DNA from: Methylocystis sp. H62
Lineage (GTDB): Bacteria > Pseudomonadota > Alphaproteobacteria > Rhizobiales > Beijerinckiaceae
DNA: 64,000 bases
Reading direction: 5' to 3'
Assembly: GCF_015709515.1 (NCBI RefSeq)
Contig: NZ_JADNQZ010000041.1
Span: 1-64,000 of the forward strand
Below, piece by piece: positions 1 to 9,802 of the stretch. Every line of letters begins with the position of its first letter. The first letter of the stretch is position 1. The notes below the pieces were generated by a model. It was not told where the DNA came from. It did not search any database and worked only from the letters and a program-made list of their open reading frames with translations. Both the position numbers and the translations under genes were made by a program.

Positions 1-170
1 AGTTCGACGAGGCGTAGAAGGTATCGGACGTGATCCTGACCTTCGCGCGCCGCCTCGGCGGCGACCTTCTCGTATTCCCGCAGGATCGTCGGCAATTTGA
101 GCTGCCGCAGATGATGGCCGAGCAAAACCCGCGGCGGCGCAGGGATATCGGCAGAGGCGGACGTGGTCAT
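1..170 (-). CDS. istB: IS21 helper ATPase IstB (partial)
   Basis: Only the first 56 or so codons are present and the gene continues beyond position 1. The visible N-terminus (MTTSASADIPAPPRVLLGHH, followed by a helical LRQLKLPTILREYEKVA segment) is typical of IstB before its AAA+ domain, which is not in view. IstB loads and activates the IstA transposase on target DNA. The start codon at 168-170 overlaps the istA stop in an ATGA, so translation is probably coupled. Confidence 0.8.
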   Translation of the reverse strand, partial: MTTSASADIPAPPRVLLGHHLRQLKLPTILREYEKVAAEAAREGQDHVRYLLRLVE

Positions 171-1666
171 GCCGCCTCCCTGGAAACGAGCGCGAGATAA
201 TCGGCGGGCGATGTCGTCTTGACGTTCAGTGACGGCAGGTAGGGATAGGCGGAAAGATCGAGACGCGCGGGCCTGTTCTCAGTTCTTGCGATGACGAGTT
301 GTTTGACTGCGTCGAAACCGATGGCGCCCAGCCTTATGGCGTCGAGCGCCGCGCCTATGACGACGGCTTCGGGAAACACTTCCGTCAGCCGCAGCACCTG
401 AATGAACTCGCGTTTGCCGCGCTTGCCCATGCGCGTTTCCAGAAGTCGGCGCAGATGCGCGAGCGTCTCCGGCAGCGTCCAGCCCTGCAAGGGCGCCGCC
501 TGATCGAGCGCGCCGGGCTTTTGTTCGAGCAGCGCCAGATAATGACGCGGCTCAAAAATAAAATCGTCGCGGGCGTAGCTGCGCGCATGACGGGCGATCA
601 GGGCGCCGTCGCAGAAAATGGCGACCTCGTCGACGAAGCCTTTCGCCAGCACGTCGCGAAAGCCATACTTTGTGGGAACCGAATAATCGTTCGTGCGATA
701 GCGGACGAGCGACAGGGACGAGACCTTTGTCGCGACCTTGTGGCAAGCCTCGAACGGCGTGGCGGGAAGTTCTCGAAAGGCGGCCATGTCGGCGACGAGC
801 CTCTCGCCGATCGTCTGCTCATGCCGGCCGGCGCGCTCGTTCTGGCGAGCGCGGCAGCGCTCCGCGAGCCTGGCGTTGAGCGCTTCGATGGACGGCGCAT
901 GCGGAACGGGCGTCAGAAAATTGGCCCGCGAATATTTTACCAGTCCTTCTACTTTCCCCTTGTCGTTGCCCTTGCCCGGGCGACCAAAGCGATCGTCGAA
1001 CAAAAAATGGCTGACGAGTTCGGTAAAAGCTTGCGTGCGCCGGCGTTTGCCGTCGCCGAGAATCTTCGCCACCGCGATCTTGAGATTGTCATAGAGGATC
1101 GACAGCGGAACGCCGCCAAAGAACGCGAAGGCCGACACATGGCCGTCGAGAAAAGCTTCCGTCGTCTCTGCCGCATAGGCCTTGATGAAGCAGGCGTCCG
1201 ACTGCGGCAGGTCGAAGCAGAACACATGCAGCTTCATCCGCACGCCGCCGATGACGCCGACGCATTCGCCAAAATCCACCTGCGCGTGACCCGGCGGATG
1301 AGCGAGCGGCACGAAGACCTCGCGCGAGCGCGTGCGCGCCAGCCGCACATAATCCTTCACCACTGTGTAGCCGCCGGCAAAGCCGTGCTCATCCCGCAGC
1401 CGTTCGAAAATCCGCTTCGCCGTATGCCGCTGCTTCGGCGGCGCCGTCTTGTCCGTCTCCAGGATCGCGTCAATCACCGGGAGCAGCGGCCCGAGCTTCG
1501 GCCGCTTCGGCGCCTTTGTGCGCACGTAACCCGGCGGCGCCGAATAGCGGCACATCTTCGCGATCGTGTCCCGGCTCAGTCCAAACACGCGCGCCGCTTC
1601 ACGCCGGCTATTGCCCTCAATGAAAACAAAGCGTCGAACCGCCGCATAAATCTCCACCGCAAACAT
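167..1666 (-). CDS. istA: IS21-family transposase IstA
   Basis: A 499-residue DDE transposase that cuts and joins the ends of the IS21 element. The N-terminus has a helix-turn-helix region (SRREAARVFGLSRDTIAKM, residues about 20-38). The catalytic core is recognisable from the first acidic motif AQVDFGE, the second around LYDNLK, and the glutamate in KGKVEGLVKY. A C-terminal beta-barrel-like region contains VRYRTNDYSVP. Length is normal for the family. The start is the first ATG after a leader with no other reading frame. The long opposite-strand frame over 299-1930 is an antisense shadow. Confidence 0.92.
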   Translation of the reverse strand: MFAVEIYAAVRRFVFIEGNSRREAARVFGLSRDTIAKMCRYSAPPGYVRTKAPKRPKLGPLLPVIDAILETDKTAPPKQRHTAKRIFERLRDEHGFAGGYTVVKDYVRLARTRSREVFVPLAHPPGHAQVDFGECVGVIGGVRMKLHVFCFDLPQSDACFIKAYAAETTEAFLDGHVSAFAFFGGVPLSILYDNLKIAVAKILGDGKRRRTQAFTELVSHFLFDDRFGRPGKGNDKGKVEGLVKYSRANFLTPVPHAPSIEALNARLAERCRARQNERAGRHEQTIGERLVADMAAFRELPATPFEACHKVATKVSSLSLVRYRTNDYSVPTKYGFRDVLAKGFVDEVAIFCDGALIARHARSYARDDFIFEPRHYLALLEQKPGALDQAAPLQGWTLPETLAHLRRLLETRMGKRGKREFIQVLRLTEVFPEAVVIGAALDAIRLGAIGFDAVKQLVIARTENRPARLDLSAYPYLPSLNVKTTSPADYLALVSREAA

Positions 1667-1958
1667 CCCCGGCCGCCCTCCCGAATCAATGTTCGGGAAG
1701 TCAGCCTAAAACTGGCCGGGTTTTACGCCGCCACGCGGCCGCAATATGCGCCGCTCAATGGCCGATTATTGCGCCGCCGCGTACACAATCAGCGGTCGAG
1801 CCCAACGAAGCATGGTCTCCTCGCTCGAAGAGAAAACAGACATAGTTCGCGCCGCATCCCGCTTCAAGCAGTGCGATTTTGTGTCGCAAGCGCGCACTGT
1901 TCGGAGCCTCCGCTGACGAGAATTGACTGAGACGTGAGGAGCGATCGGACACCCGCTC
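1667..1958. other. No gene seen between IS21 and the Rieske gene
   Basis: About 290 bp without a convincing gene. It should contain the istA promoter and the terminal repeat of the IS21 element, then the 3' untranslated region of the Rieske gene. Short frames here on the minus strand have no recognisable domain. Confidence 0.5.
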
Positions 1959-2477
1959 TCAGCCGATCTTGACTCGGGTGGCGCCGATGAAGGAGTACTT
2001 GGGCACTTCGAGATTGGTTGGCGCGGGGCCGGCGCGAATTCGCCCGGATGTGTCGAAGACGGAGCCATGGCAGGGGCAGAGCCATCCGCCATATTCGCCC
2101 TCGTAACCGATAGGTATGCAGCCGAGATGCGTGCAGACGCCGACGACGATGAGCCATTCTGGCTTTTTTACGCGCGCGGAGTCGGGCTGGGGATCGCTAA
2201 GGTCCGAGAGCGGCGTATTTTGCGCCGCCTCGATCTCCTGCCTCGTGCGATGACGCACGAAGACCGGCCTGCCGCGCCATTTCACCGTGACGATTTGCCC
2301 CTCAGCAATGCCGGAGATATCGACCTCTACGGAAGACAACGCCAGCGTCGAGGCGTCGGGACTTATTTGCGCAATGAGCGGCCAGACGGCTCCGGCCATG
2401 CCCGCGGCGGCGGCTGCGCCTGTGGCGACGTAAAGTATGTCACGGCGGTTTGGTTGAGCCTCTGCCGTCTCAGCCAT
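1959..2477 (-). CDS. Rieske [2Fe-2S] protein, ubiquinol-cytochrome c reductase type
   Basis: This is a 172-residue Rieske protein like the PetA subunit of cytochrome bc1, which passes electrons from quinol to cytochrome c1 on the periplasmic face. The two cluster motifs are CTHLGC (115-120) and CPCHGS (134-139). They give ligands C115, H117, C134 and H137, and C120/C136 as the stabilising disulfide. An N-terminal RRDILYVATG followed by an alanine-rich hydrophobic helix looks like a Tat-type signal anchor. The ATG at 2475-2477 was chosen because everything upstream in this frame lacks similarity. No cytochrome b or c1 gene is nearby: it sits alone downstream of merA, so it is an extra copy or has been recruited for another redox job. 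Confidence 0.85.
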   Translation of the reverse strand: MAETAEAQPNRRDILYVATGAAAAAGMAGAVWPLIAQISPDASTLALSSVEVDISGIAEGQIVTVKWRGRPVFVRHRTRQEIEAAQNTPLSDLSDPQPDSARVKKPEWLIVVGVCTHLGCIPIGYEGEYGGWLCPCHGSVFDTSGRIRAGPAPTNLEVPKYSFIGATRVKIG

Positions 2478-2626
2478 CTCTGAGCCTGGAACTCCCTGGC
2501 GAGTTTGATGACGATCCCCCCAGCATATAGCGCGCCCGCCAAGTCTCGCGAGGGAGACCTTGGCCAAGCCGCTTGACCGATTAAAGCGGGTAGCATCAAG
2601 GCGTCGAACACTTGCGGCGGCGCTCA

Positions 2627-2947
2627 TTACGCTGCCAGGCGAAATCTCGCGTCCAACCACCGCCATGGAGAGCAGCCGATCCTCACGCAGCGGCCGAGCA
2701 GAAGACTGGGCGCCGCCCCGAGTTCCGGGCAACCGGGATAGGCCATCGCCGCCGCGAGGATGTGGGTCGCGCCAAGCCAGCCTGCGATGACGGCCAGCGC
2801 GATCCAGCTGACGGCTGACCAGGGGAGAGCCAGAGCCAGCGACAGCAGGGCGACACCGACGATCAGCCTGGCTCGGCGCTGCCTCGCGTTCAGCGGACGC
2901 CAGTCGGCAGGATCGCCATTGCAACAGGGCGTCAAGCGCTCTTTCAT
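2627..2947 (-). CDS. Small membrane protein downstream of merA
   Basis: A 106-residue protein starting 3 bp after the merA stop, so almost certainly in the same transcript. It begins with a cysteine pair (TPCCNGDPADW) and has two predicted membrane helices (about residues 25-65, LIVGVALLSLALALPW and IALAVIAGWLGATHILA). It then has cysteines in AYPGCPELGA and GRCVRIGC. Cysteine-bearing membrane proteins are common in mer operons (MerT, MerC, MerF), so a role in mercury uptake or thiol chemistry is plausible, but I cannot assign it to a named family. Confidence 0.7.
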   Translation of the reverse strand: MKERLTPCCNGDPADWRPLNARQRRARLIVGVALLSLALALPWSAVSWIALAVIAGWLGATHILAAAMAYPGCPELGAAPSLLLGRCVRIGCSPWRWLDARFRLAA

Positions 2948-2950
2948 CGC

Positions 2951-4792
<1,842 letters not shown>

Positions 4793-5071
4793 TCACTTCT
4801 TCAGTTCGGAAGGATAACCGGCCCCTTCGGTCGCCTTGGTGAGCGCTTCGACGTTTGTTTTCGCGTCGTCGTAGGTTACGACGGCTTCCTTCTTCTCGTA
4901 ACTCACTTCGGCTGATTCCACGCCCTCGACCTTGATCAACGCCTTCTTGACCGTGATCGGGCAGGCGGCGCAGGTCATGCTAGCCACTGACAAAGTGACC
5001 GTCTTCGTTGCGGCAAAGGCCGACATGCTGAAAACGGCGGCCATAGCGATGACTGCGGTGAGCTTTTTCAT
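4793..5071 (-). CDS. merP: Periplasmic mercury-binding protein MerP
   Basis: A 92-residue protein with a signal peptide (MKKLTAVIAMAAVFSMSAFA, cleaved after the alanines) followed by one HMA domain carrying MTCAACPITVKKAL (C34 and C37). MerP captures Hg(II) in the periplasm and passes it to MerT. It lies 15 bp downstream of merT and 3 bp upstream of merA, the classical order. Length and motif spacing are normal. Confidence 0.96.
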   Translation of the reverse strand: MKKLTAVIAMAAVFSMSAFAATKTVTLSVASMTCAACPITVKKALIKVEGVESAEVSYEKKEAVVTYDDAKTNVEALTKATEGAGYPSELKK

Positions 5072-5086
5072 GTTCGGGGTCCTCTT

Positions 5087-5494
5087 TCAGTAGAACAGCG
5101 GAAGCACATAGGGGAAGACGGTCGACCCTCCGATCAGCGCCGCGATGCCCCAGAAGATCATTTTGTAGGCCGACCTCACCCGCGGCGCGGCGCAGGCCTC
5201 TCCTGGTTTGCAGGCTGCGGCGGGGCGATAGATTCGACGCCAGGCGAAGAACAGCGCGACGAACGCCGCGCTAAGGAACAGCGGCCGAAATGGCTCGAAC
5301 ACTTTAAAATTGCCGAGCCAGGCGCCGCTGAATCCGAGGCTCACCAGCACCAGCGGCCCAAGGCAGCAGGCCGACGCCAGGATGGCGGCGACGCCGCCGG
5401 CGGCCAGCGCCTTGCGGCCGGACGCTCGATCTGCCGCCCGTTGGCCGGATGCTGATCGGTCGGATGCTGTCTCGGACATGATCTGTTCGGACAT
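5087..5494 (-). CDS. merT: Mercuric ion transporter MerT
   Basis: A 135-residue inner-membrane protein carrying Hg(II) into the cell. The vicinal cysteine pair in the first membrane helix (ILASACCLGPL, C43/C44) and the second pair in the cytoplasmic loop (ACKPGEAC, C95/C101) match MerT. Three membrane segments are visible. The ATG at 5492-5494 is used; the frame is open upstream to 5593, but those codons overlap the end of the small upstream ORF and carry no MerT similarity. The first 25 residues are a polar extension rich in Ser, Asp and Arg. Confidence 0.94.
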   Translation of the reverse strand: MSEQIMSETASDRSASGQRAADRASGRKALAAGGVAAILASACCLGPLVLVSLGFSGAWLGNFKVFEPFRPLFLSAAFVALFFAWRRIYRPAAACKPGEACAAPRVRSAYKMIFWGIAALIGGSTVFPYVLPLFY

Positions 5495-5549
5495 GGAGGT
5501 TTTCCTCGTTTCGTTCCGGAAGCCCCTTCGGGTTTGGCTCGCGCCAACC

Positions 5550-5681
5550 TCAGGCGCGAACCCAACGTATGAAAAGGAAAAACAGGGCGGCAATGCCTGC
5601 CGTCGCCGCGAGCCCCATCGGCGTCATCGCCATCTGGATGAGACCAAGACCTTCGCCGTCACACATTGCCGCTGCCCCCAT
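5550..5681 (-). CDS. Small single-helix ORF, first in the mer transcript
   Basis: A 43-codon frame beginning about 30 bp downstream of the predicted mer transcription start and ending 55 bp before merT. It encodes MGAAAMCDGEGLGLIQ, then a hydrophobic helix (MGLAATAGIAALFFLFI), then a basic end (RWVRA). An alternative start at the second methionine (5666) is preceded by a GGGGG stretch at a suitable distance. Its placement makes it the first translatable frame of the operon, and the membrane helix plus an early cysteine would suit a mercury-uptake accessory. No family recognised. Confidence 0.45.
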   Translation of the reverse strand: MGAAAMCDGEGLGLIQMAMTPMGLAATAGIAALFFLFIRWVRA

Positions 5682-5719
5682 CGTGTTGCTTGCCAGCGCC
5701 GTTCGGCCGGAGTAATCAG

Positions 5720-5750
5720 ACCATAGGGCCTGTAGCTGCTACAGGGTCAA
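5720..5750 (-). promoter_or_regulatory. MerR-type promoter/operator of the mer operon
   Basis: Read on the minus strand there is a -35 TTGACC (5745-5750), a 19-bp spacer and a -10 TATGGT (5720-5725). The spacer holds the perfect dyad CCTGTAGC-T-GCTACAGG. The over-long 19-bp spacer with a dyad between the elements is the hallmark of promoters that MerR-family regulators untwist. It drives the small ORF, merT, merP, merA and probably the two following genes. The divergent merR starts 33 bp away, so the same site should autoregulate merR. Confidence 0.92.
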
Positions 5751-5782
5751 GAGGATTTTTCACGAGCGTCAAGAGGCCGGAT

Positions 5783-6262
5783 ATGAAGCAAAAAAATGGG
5801 CTCTCGATTGGCGAATTGTCGAAGCAGAGCGGCGTCAACATCGAGACGATCCGCTATTACGAGAAGATCCGCGTCATGCCGGCGCCTGATCGCAGCGCAA
5901 GTGGCTACCGCGTTTACGACGCCGACCACCTCAAGCGCTTGAGCTTCGTGCGACGCAGCCGGCAACTTGGGTTCAGCCTCGATGAAATTCGCGGCCTGCT
6001 TCGCCTCGTGGATGGACACGCTTACACCTGCGCGCAAGTTCGTGAGCTGACGCTGGATCACCTGGCGGAGATTCAGCGTAAGATCGCGGATTTGAAGCGG
6101 CTCGAAAGGGTGATGGCGGAAATGGCGGCTCAGTGCAGCGGGGACCGGGTGCCTGAATGCGCGGTCATTGACGCTCTCTTCGATACGCGGCCGCCAGCCG
6201 TTGAACCCTCTGGGCGTCAACCGCCAATGCCGACGGCGACCTCAGTCATGAGGCGGCGGTAG
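5783..6262 (+). CDS. merR: Mercury-responsive regulator MerR
   Basis: A 159-residue MerR-family activator/repressor. The winged-helix region LSIGELSKQSGVNIETIRYY (residues 7-26) is followed by a long dimerisation helix and three candidate Hg(II)-binding cysteines: one in YTCAQVRE and two in QCSGDRVPEC, the C-x7-C loop of true MerR proteins. The ATG at 5783 is used; codons upstream in this frame overlap the operator. It is divergent from the mer genes. Confidence 0.95.
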   Translation: MKQKNGLSIGELSKQSGVNIETIRYYEKIRVMPAPDRSASGYRVYDADHLKRLSFVRRSRQLGFSLDEIRGLLRLVDGHAYTCAQVRELTLDHLAEIQRKIADLKRLERVMAEMAAQCSGDRVPECAVIDALFDTRPPAVEPSGRQPPMPTATSVMRRR

Positions 6263-6761
6263 CGTCGGTACATTTTTCCTCTTTCCTCGCTCCAACTCAT
6301 GCAGCGGCCTGCTCATGGGCTGTCCTTCTTTTTTGGCGCGAGCTGCTCGCCTCACGCCTGCGCACGCCGAACTGCGACTGCCTCGGCCTTTAGGAACTGG
6401 ACGTGAAGCTCGCCGCGATTGGCAGGATCGTGAACGATCAGCATATGCAGACCATCCGCAACGGCGTTTACGCGGCCGGGGCGGCGCCATCGCGATTTTC
6501 CCGGACATGTCCGCTTTCTTGTCCGGCAATCATCCTGCCCGAGTTGCCATTGTCAGACATAGTTTCCGGACAAATTGGCGATGGACCGTGAAATGATCGA
6601 TTGCCGGACACGGGGTTGAAACATGCGCAGTCTGGCGAAGGCATAGTTCGCGACGCTGCAGCTCAAGCTCTTGAAGGTTGCCGCTTGCCTCGTCGAGACG
6701 GCGGCTTTCCGGCGCAGGGATGCGTGCGCCAAGCCCGGCCCCGCGCTTTCGCCGATGTTCT
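6263..6761. other. Gene-free stretch with clustered CCGGACA/TGTCCGG motifs
   Basis: About 500 bp between merR and the Fic gene without a convincing gene; short frames on both strands have no recognisable domain. Within 6501-6610 the heptamer CCGGACA or its complement occurs four times (6501-6507, 6520-6526, 6566-6572, 6604-6610), the first being part of the palindrome CGGACATGTCCG. Repeated TGTCnG half-sites in opposite orientations recall serine-resolvase binding sites, so this may be the remains of a transposon res site, but no resolvase gene is present. Confidence 0.4.
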
Positions 6762-7865
6762 TCAGACCTGGCGCATCGAGTAGCACGTGCTGCGGCCGCC
6801 AGCGGCATCCTTGATCAGAATGTCGCGCTCGAGGAGGTCGTCGATGTCGCGCAGCGCGGTATCCTGTGAGCATTTGGCGAGCTTCGCCCATTTCGAAGAT
6901 GTGAGCTTGCCCTCGAATCCATTCAACAGCCGATTGATGATCGTTCGTTGCCGGTCGTTGAGCCTTTCCCCGGCGTGAGCGTCCCAAAAGCGCGCTTTTC
7001 GCAAAACGGAAGCCAAGATCGTCTCAGCGCTTTCGAAAGCTCGGTTCAGGCAGTCGAGGAACCATTCGAGCCAAGCGGTGACGTCGAGGTCGCCTCTCTG
7101 GGTTGTTTCCAGGATTTCGTAATAGGCGTTCCGCTCCTGGCGGATTTGCGCCGACATGCTGTAGAAGCGTTGCGGGTTGCCCTCCGAACGCGTGAGTGCG
7201 AGGTCGGCGACCGCGCGCGCAATGCGGCCATTGCCGTCCTCGAACGGATGGATCGTGACGAACCACAAGTGCGCGACACCGGCTGTGATTACGGGGTCGA
7301 TCGACAGGTCGGCCTCGAACCAACCGAGGAAAGCCCGCATCTCTTCCTCGACCCTGACTGCGTCCGGCGCTTCGAAATGCACGTGTTCGCGCCCCGTCGG
7401 TCCAGAGACGACCTGCATTGGACCTGACGCCTTGGTGCGCCATGCGCCGACGACGATCTTGCGCATTCCGCTGCGGCCGGTCGGAAACAGCGCGGCATGC
7501 CAGGCGAACAGCCGCTCTTTCGTCACCGGCGCCGTATAATTCTGGGTCGCGTCGAGCATCATCTCGACGACGCCTTCCACGTGGCGATCGGCAGGGACGA
7601 GTCCAGCAATGTCCATGCCGAGGCGACGAGCAATGGAGGAGCGCACCTGTTCCTTGTCGAGCAGCTCTCCTTCGATCTCGCTGGATTTCAGGACTTCTTC
7701 AGTGAGAGTCTGAAGGACCGCTTCGGCCCGCAGCTGAAAGCCGAGCCCCTCCATGCGCCCGATAAGGCGTCCCTGCCGGTGGCGGACAGACGCGAGGCGA
7801 TCCGCCAAGCGCTCTTGACTCCATCTGAAGGCGGGCCAGTCTTTAGTTTCATGAACGTATGTCAT
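6762..7865 (-). CDS. Fic-domain protein with N-terminal inhibitory motif
   Basis: A 367-residue Fic protein that probably transfers AMP from ATP to a target protein. The active-site loop HPFEDGNGR is at 206-214 and a self-inhibitory motif SSEIEGE at 61-67, so regulation is in cis (class II type). The first 50 residues resemble the DUF4172 region found in such proteins, and the C-terminus has a winged-helix-like segment (residues about 300-367, SSKWAKLAKCSQDTALRDIDDLL) that might bind DNA. The ATG at 7863-7865 was preferred to an upstream ATG at 7931 because the extra residues are basic and unlike the family. No antitoxin is needed given the internal motif. Confidence 0.88.
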   Translation of the reverse strand: MTYVHETKDWPAFRWSQERLADRLASVRHRQGRLIGRMEGLGFQLRAEAVLQTLTEEVLKSSEIEGELLDKEQVRSSIARRLGMDIAGLVPADRHVEGVVEMMLDATQNYTAPVTKERLFAWHAALFPTGRSGMRKIVVGAWRTKASGPMQVVSGPTGREHVHFEAPDAVRVEEEMRAFLGWFEADLSIDPVITAGVAHLWFVTIHPFEDGNGRIARAVADLALTRSEGNPQRFYSMSAQIRQERNAYYEILETTQRGDLDVTAWLEWFLDCLNRAFESAETILASVLRKARFWDAHAGERLNDRQRTIINRLLNGFEGKLTSSKWAKLAKCSQDTALRDIDDLLERDILIKDAAGGRSTCYSMRQV

Positions 7866-8018
7866 AATAACCGCGTCGCGTGCGGTGATTATAGGGCCCA
7901 TTCGCCGCGCTCGCAAGTGTTTTCGCCGCAAAAAATGCGGCGATCAAGCCCGGTAAGTCTCTCCCCGGAAGCTGGAGTCCGGCCGAAGGTGCGAGCGGAC
8001 GCGCGCGCCGCCGCAATA

Positions 8019-8599
8019 TTACCTCGGGACCAAAGTCGACGGCCGACCCCGCAGAGGCCGCGCGTTCGCATAGACGCGCGCCGCCGCGATCCGCTCTTGC
8101 GAGAGCCCGTAATCCTCCATGAGGTCGTCGGCCGGGACGCCACGCCGCAGCGCCTCGGCGATCGGCCGCACGAGAATTCTCGTGCCGCGAAAGGTCGCGG
8201 CCCCGGCCTGAATCTCGTCGTCTTCGACGATCAAGGCGAGCGCCGCTTCGAGCGCGGAGAGACGTTTGGCCACGCTGTCCGACACGGGCTTGAAGTCGAT
8301 TGTCATCGGCAATGCGGAGGAGGGAACTGCGAGCTCCTTCACGGATTCGATCGGCTTCTCCTTCAAGAGCGTGGCGAGACGCTTGCGCAGCTCCTGGCGC
8401 GCCGGCGCGGCGACATCGCGCGCGATCGATGATCGGCGGCGATAAGGAAGGCGCCTTTCGGCGTCAGGAGAGGCGCGCGTCGGCGGCGTTGCACGAACGG
8501 CCGTCCGATGCGGAGCCGATCGATCGCGCGGTCCACGACCGTGGCGTCGAGCCCCGCCACGAACGCGGCGTCCGATTTCGACAACAGCATCGCCGGCAT
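8019..8599 (-). pseudogene. Frameshifted DUF433-family antitoxin-like gene
   Basis: Two reading frames together give one protein. From the ATG at 8597-8599 (preceded by GGAGAA) the first frame encodes a domain starting MPAMLLSKSDAAFVAGLD. Near 8425-8445 the reading passes to the next frame, which continues to 8019 with the DUF433 motif TFRGTRILVRPIAEALRRG and DDLMEDYGLS. DUF433 proteins usually act as antitoxins to PIN-like DUF5615 toxins; no such toxin gene follows. It is either a decayed orphan antitoxin or a sequencing error of one base. Confidence 0.65.
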
Positions 8600-9325
8600 A
8601 ATGGTTCTCCGACCGATGGAAATATATTGCGCCCGAACCCATCCATGCAAGGCGCGGCCGCTCGCATGGGCTCGTCGGCGGCGCGCCGGCCGGGGCGTTG
8701 GCGCCGTCCCGTCCTCTTGGCGCTCCCACTGTTTTCCCGCGACGTACGCCGGCCTGGCCCATGCGTTCGTTCAGGCGGTGTCGCTTCGGGCGAGCGTCGC
8801 CTCCGGTCGAGCGTGCGATCGCCTCGCCGATCCGGCTTCTGGCTCCTCACCAGCGCCGCGCCATCGCGACCAGGCGGTTTGGCGCGCGCGACTTGGTCTG
8901 CGATCGGCGCCGTCCCAACGGATTTCGTTCCCGCAGGCGCTGCTATTCTTCGCCGAGCGGTTTCGGGACGGTAGCAGCGCTGAGATCGAGGCGCTGGCTC
9001 GCTGGCTTCACGAAGCCTGACGTTCCGATAATCAGAATTCGCCGCGTATTTTCTACATCGCTCTCCGTTTACGTGCGCTCGCCTCCGGTTGCATGGCGTT
9101 TCGTCCTATGGCCGCAGTCGCCGCCCAAAACCCTGCGGCCACGACAATTTTCCCCTTGGCGCGTGCCGCGCCAATTCCTCGCGCAAGACAAAATTATCGC
9201 GGCCTTCTGGTCCTCCACATCGTTTCGGCCTCGCGCCGTTCCGGGGCACGGTTATGGCGTCGCCCTTGCGGCCATCACGGCCAGCCATCGCAACCGGGGC
9301 AGCCGCCCCAACGATGGAGAGCAAG
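8600..9325. other. Intergenic region upstream of ssb
   Basis: About 720 bp. The plus strand holds an open frame ending at 9020 whose last 90 codons end in a helical FPQALLFFAERFRDGSSAE-type stretch, but I see no good start site or known domain and do not call it a gene. The part from 9060 to 9325 is GC-rich leader sequence and should contain the ssb promoter. Confidence 0.4.
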
Positions 9326-9712
9326 ATGAAGACTTTCGCGGAATTCCAGATCCTCGGCCGCATCGGCAAGGTTCGTGAAGTCGGGCAGACGACGCGCGTT
9401 TCGATCTGCGCCAACTACGCCTTCAAGGACCGCAACGGCGAGATACAGGACAGGCCCTACTGGAACGAGATCACGATCTGGAGCGAGAGCGCCCGCAAAT
9501 ATGTCCGCGACTATGCGAAGCCCGGCGATCTGGTTGTGGCGCGCGGCACACTGAAGCAGAGCAGCTTCGAGAAGGACGGCGAGAAGGTCTACACGGTCGA
9601 CCTCAACTGCGACGATTTCTCGATCGTCGCTTCCGCCAAGGCGGACAAGTCCGACAAGGACGAGGCCGACGCGGCGCCCGAGACGCAGAAGAAAGCCGCC
9701 AAGCGCAAGTGA
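9326..9712 (+). CDS. ssb: Single-stranded DNA-binding protein
   Basis: A 128-residue OB-fold protein that coats single-stranded DNA. The core includes LGRIGKVREVG, the conserved RPYWNEITIW strand and a GDLVVARGTL segment. The tail (residues about 105-128) is rich in Lys, Asp and Glu but ends in KKAAKRK rather than the acidic DDDIPF-type tip of chromosomal SSB, so partner recruitment may differ. The ATG at 9326 is chosen because GGAGA lies just upstream; an earlier in-frame ATG at 9314 contains that site. Plasmid-borne SSBs protect incoming DNA during conjugation and replication, which fits the neighbouring partition and relaxase genes. Confidence 0.9.
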   Translation: MKTFAEFQILGRIGKVREVGQTTRVSICANYAFKDRNGEIQDRPYWNEITIWSESARKYVRDYAKPGDLVVARGTLKQSSFEKDGEKVYTVDLNCDDFSIVASAKADKSDKDEADAAPETQKKAAKRK

Positions 9713-9802
9713 CGCGGAGAACGGGGCGGCCGCGCGCCGCCCCGCCCTTCAAAACGTCGCGGGCAGCGACGCGTACGCTTGCCTTTTTTCAAGTGACGGC
9801 TG

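Larger units (their letters stand above)
1..1700 (-). mobile_element. IS21-family insertion sequence, left part cut by window edge
   Basis: The istA transposase and the first codons of istB, overlapping in an ATGA, define an IS21-type element. Its istB end lies outside the window. The other terminus should lie just upstream of istA, somewhere in 1667-1800, but I could not identify a terminal inverted repeat or target duplication by eye, so the right boundary is approximate. It sits beside the Rieske and mer block and may have helped mobilise it. Confidence 0.7.

Noticed and set aside
299..1930. A 543-codon plus-strand frame at the left end
   Set aside because: Antisense to istA, with basic low-complexity sequence and no domain.
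8755..9020. Possible small gene before ssb on the plus strand
   Set aside because: The last part looks helical and protein-like, but there is no convincing start or ribosome site and no known domain.
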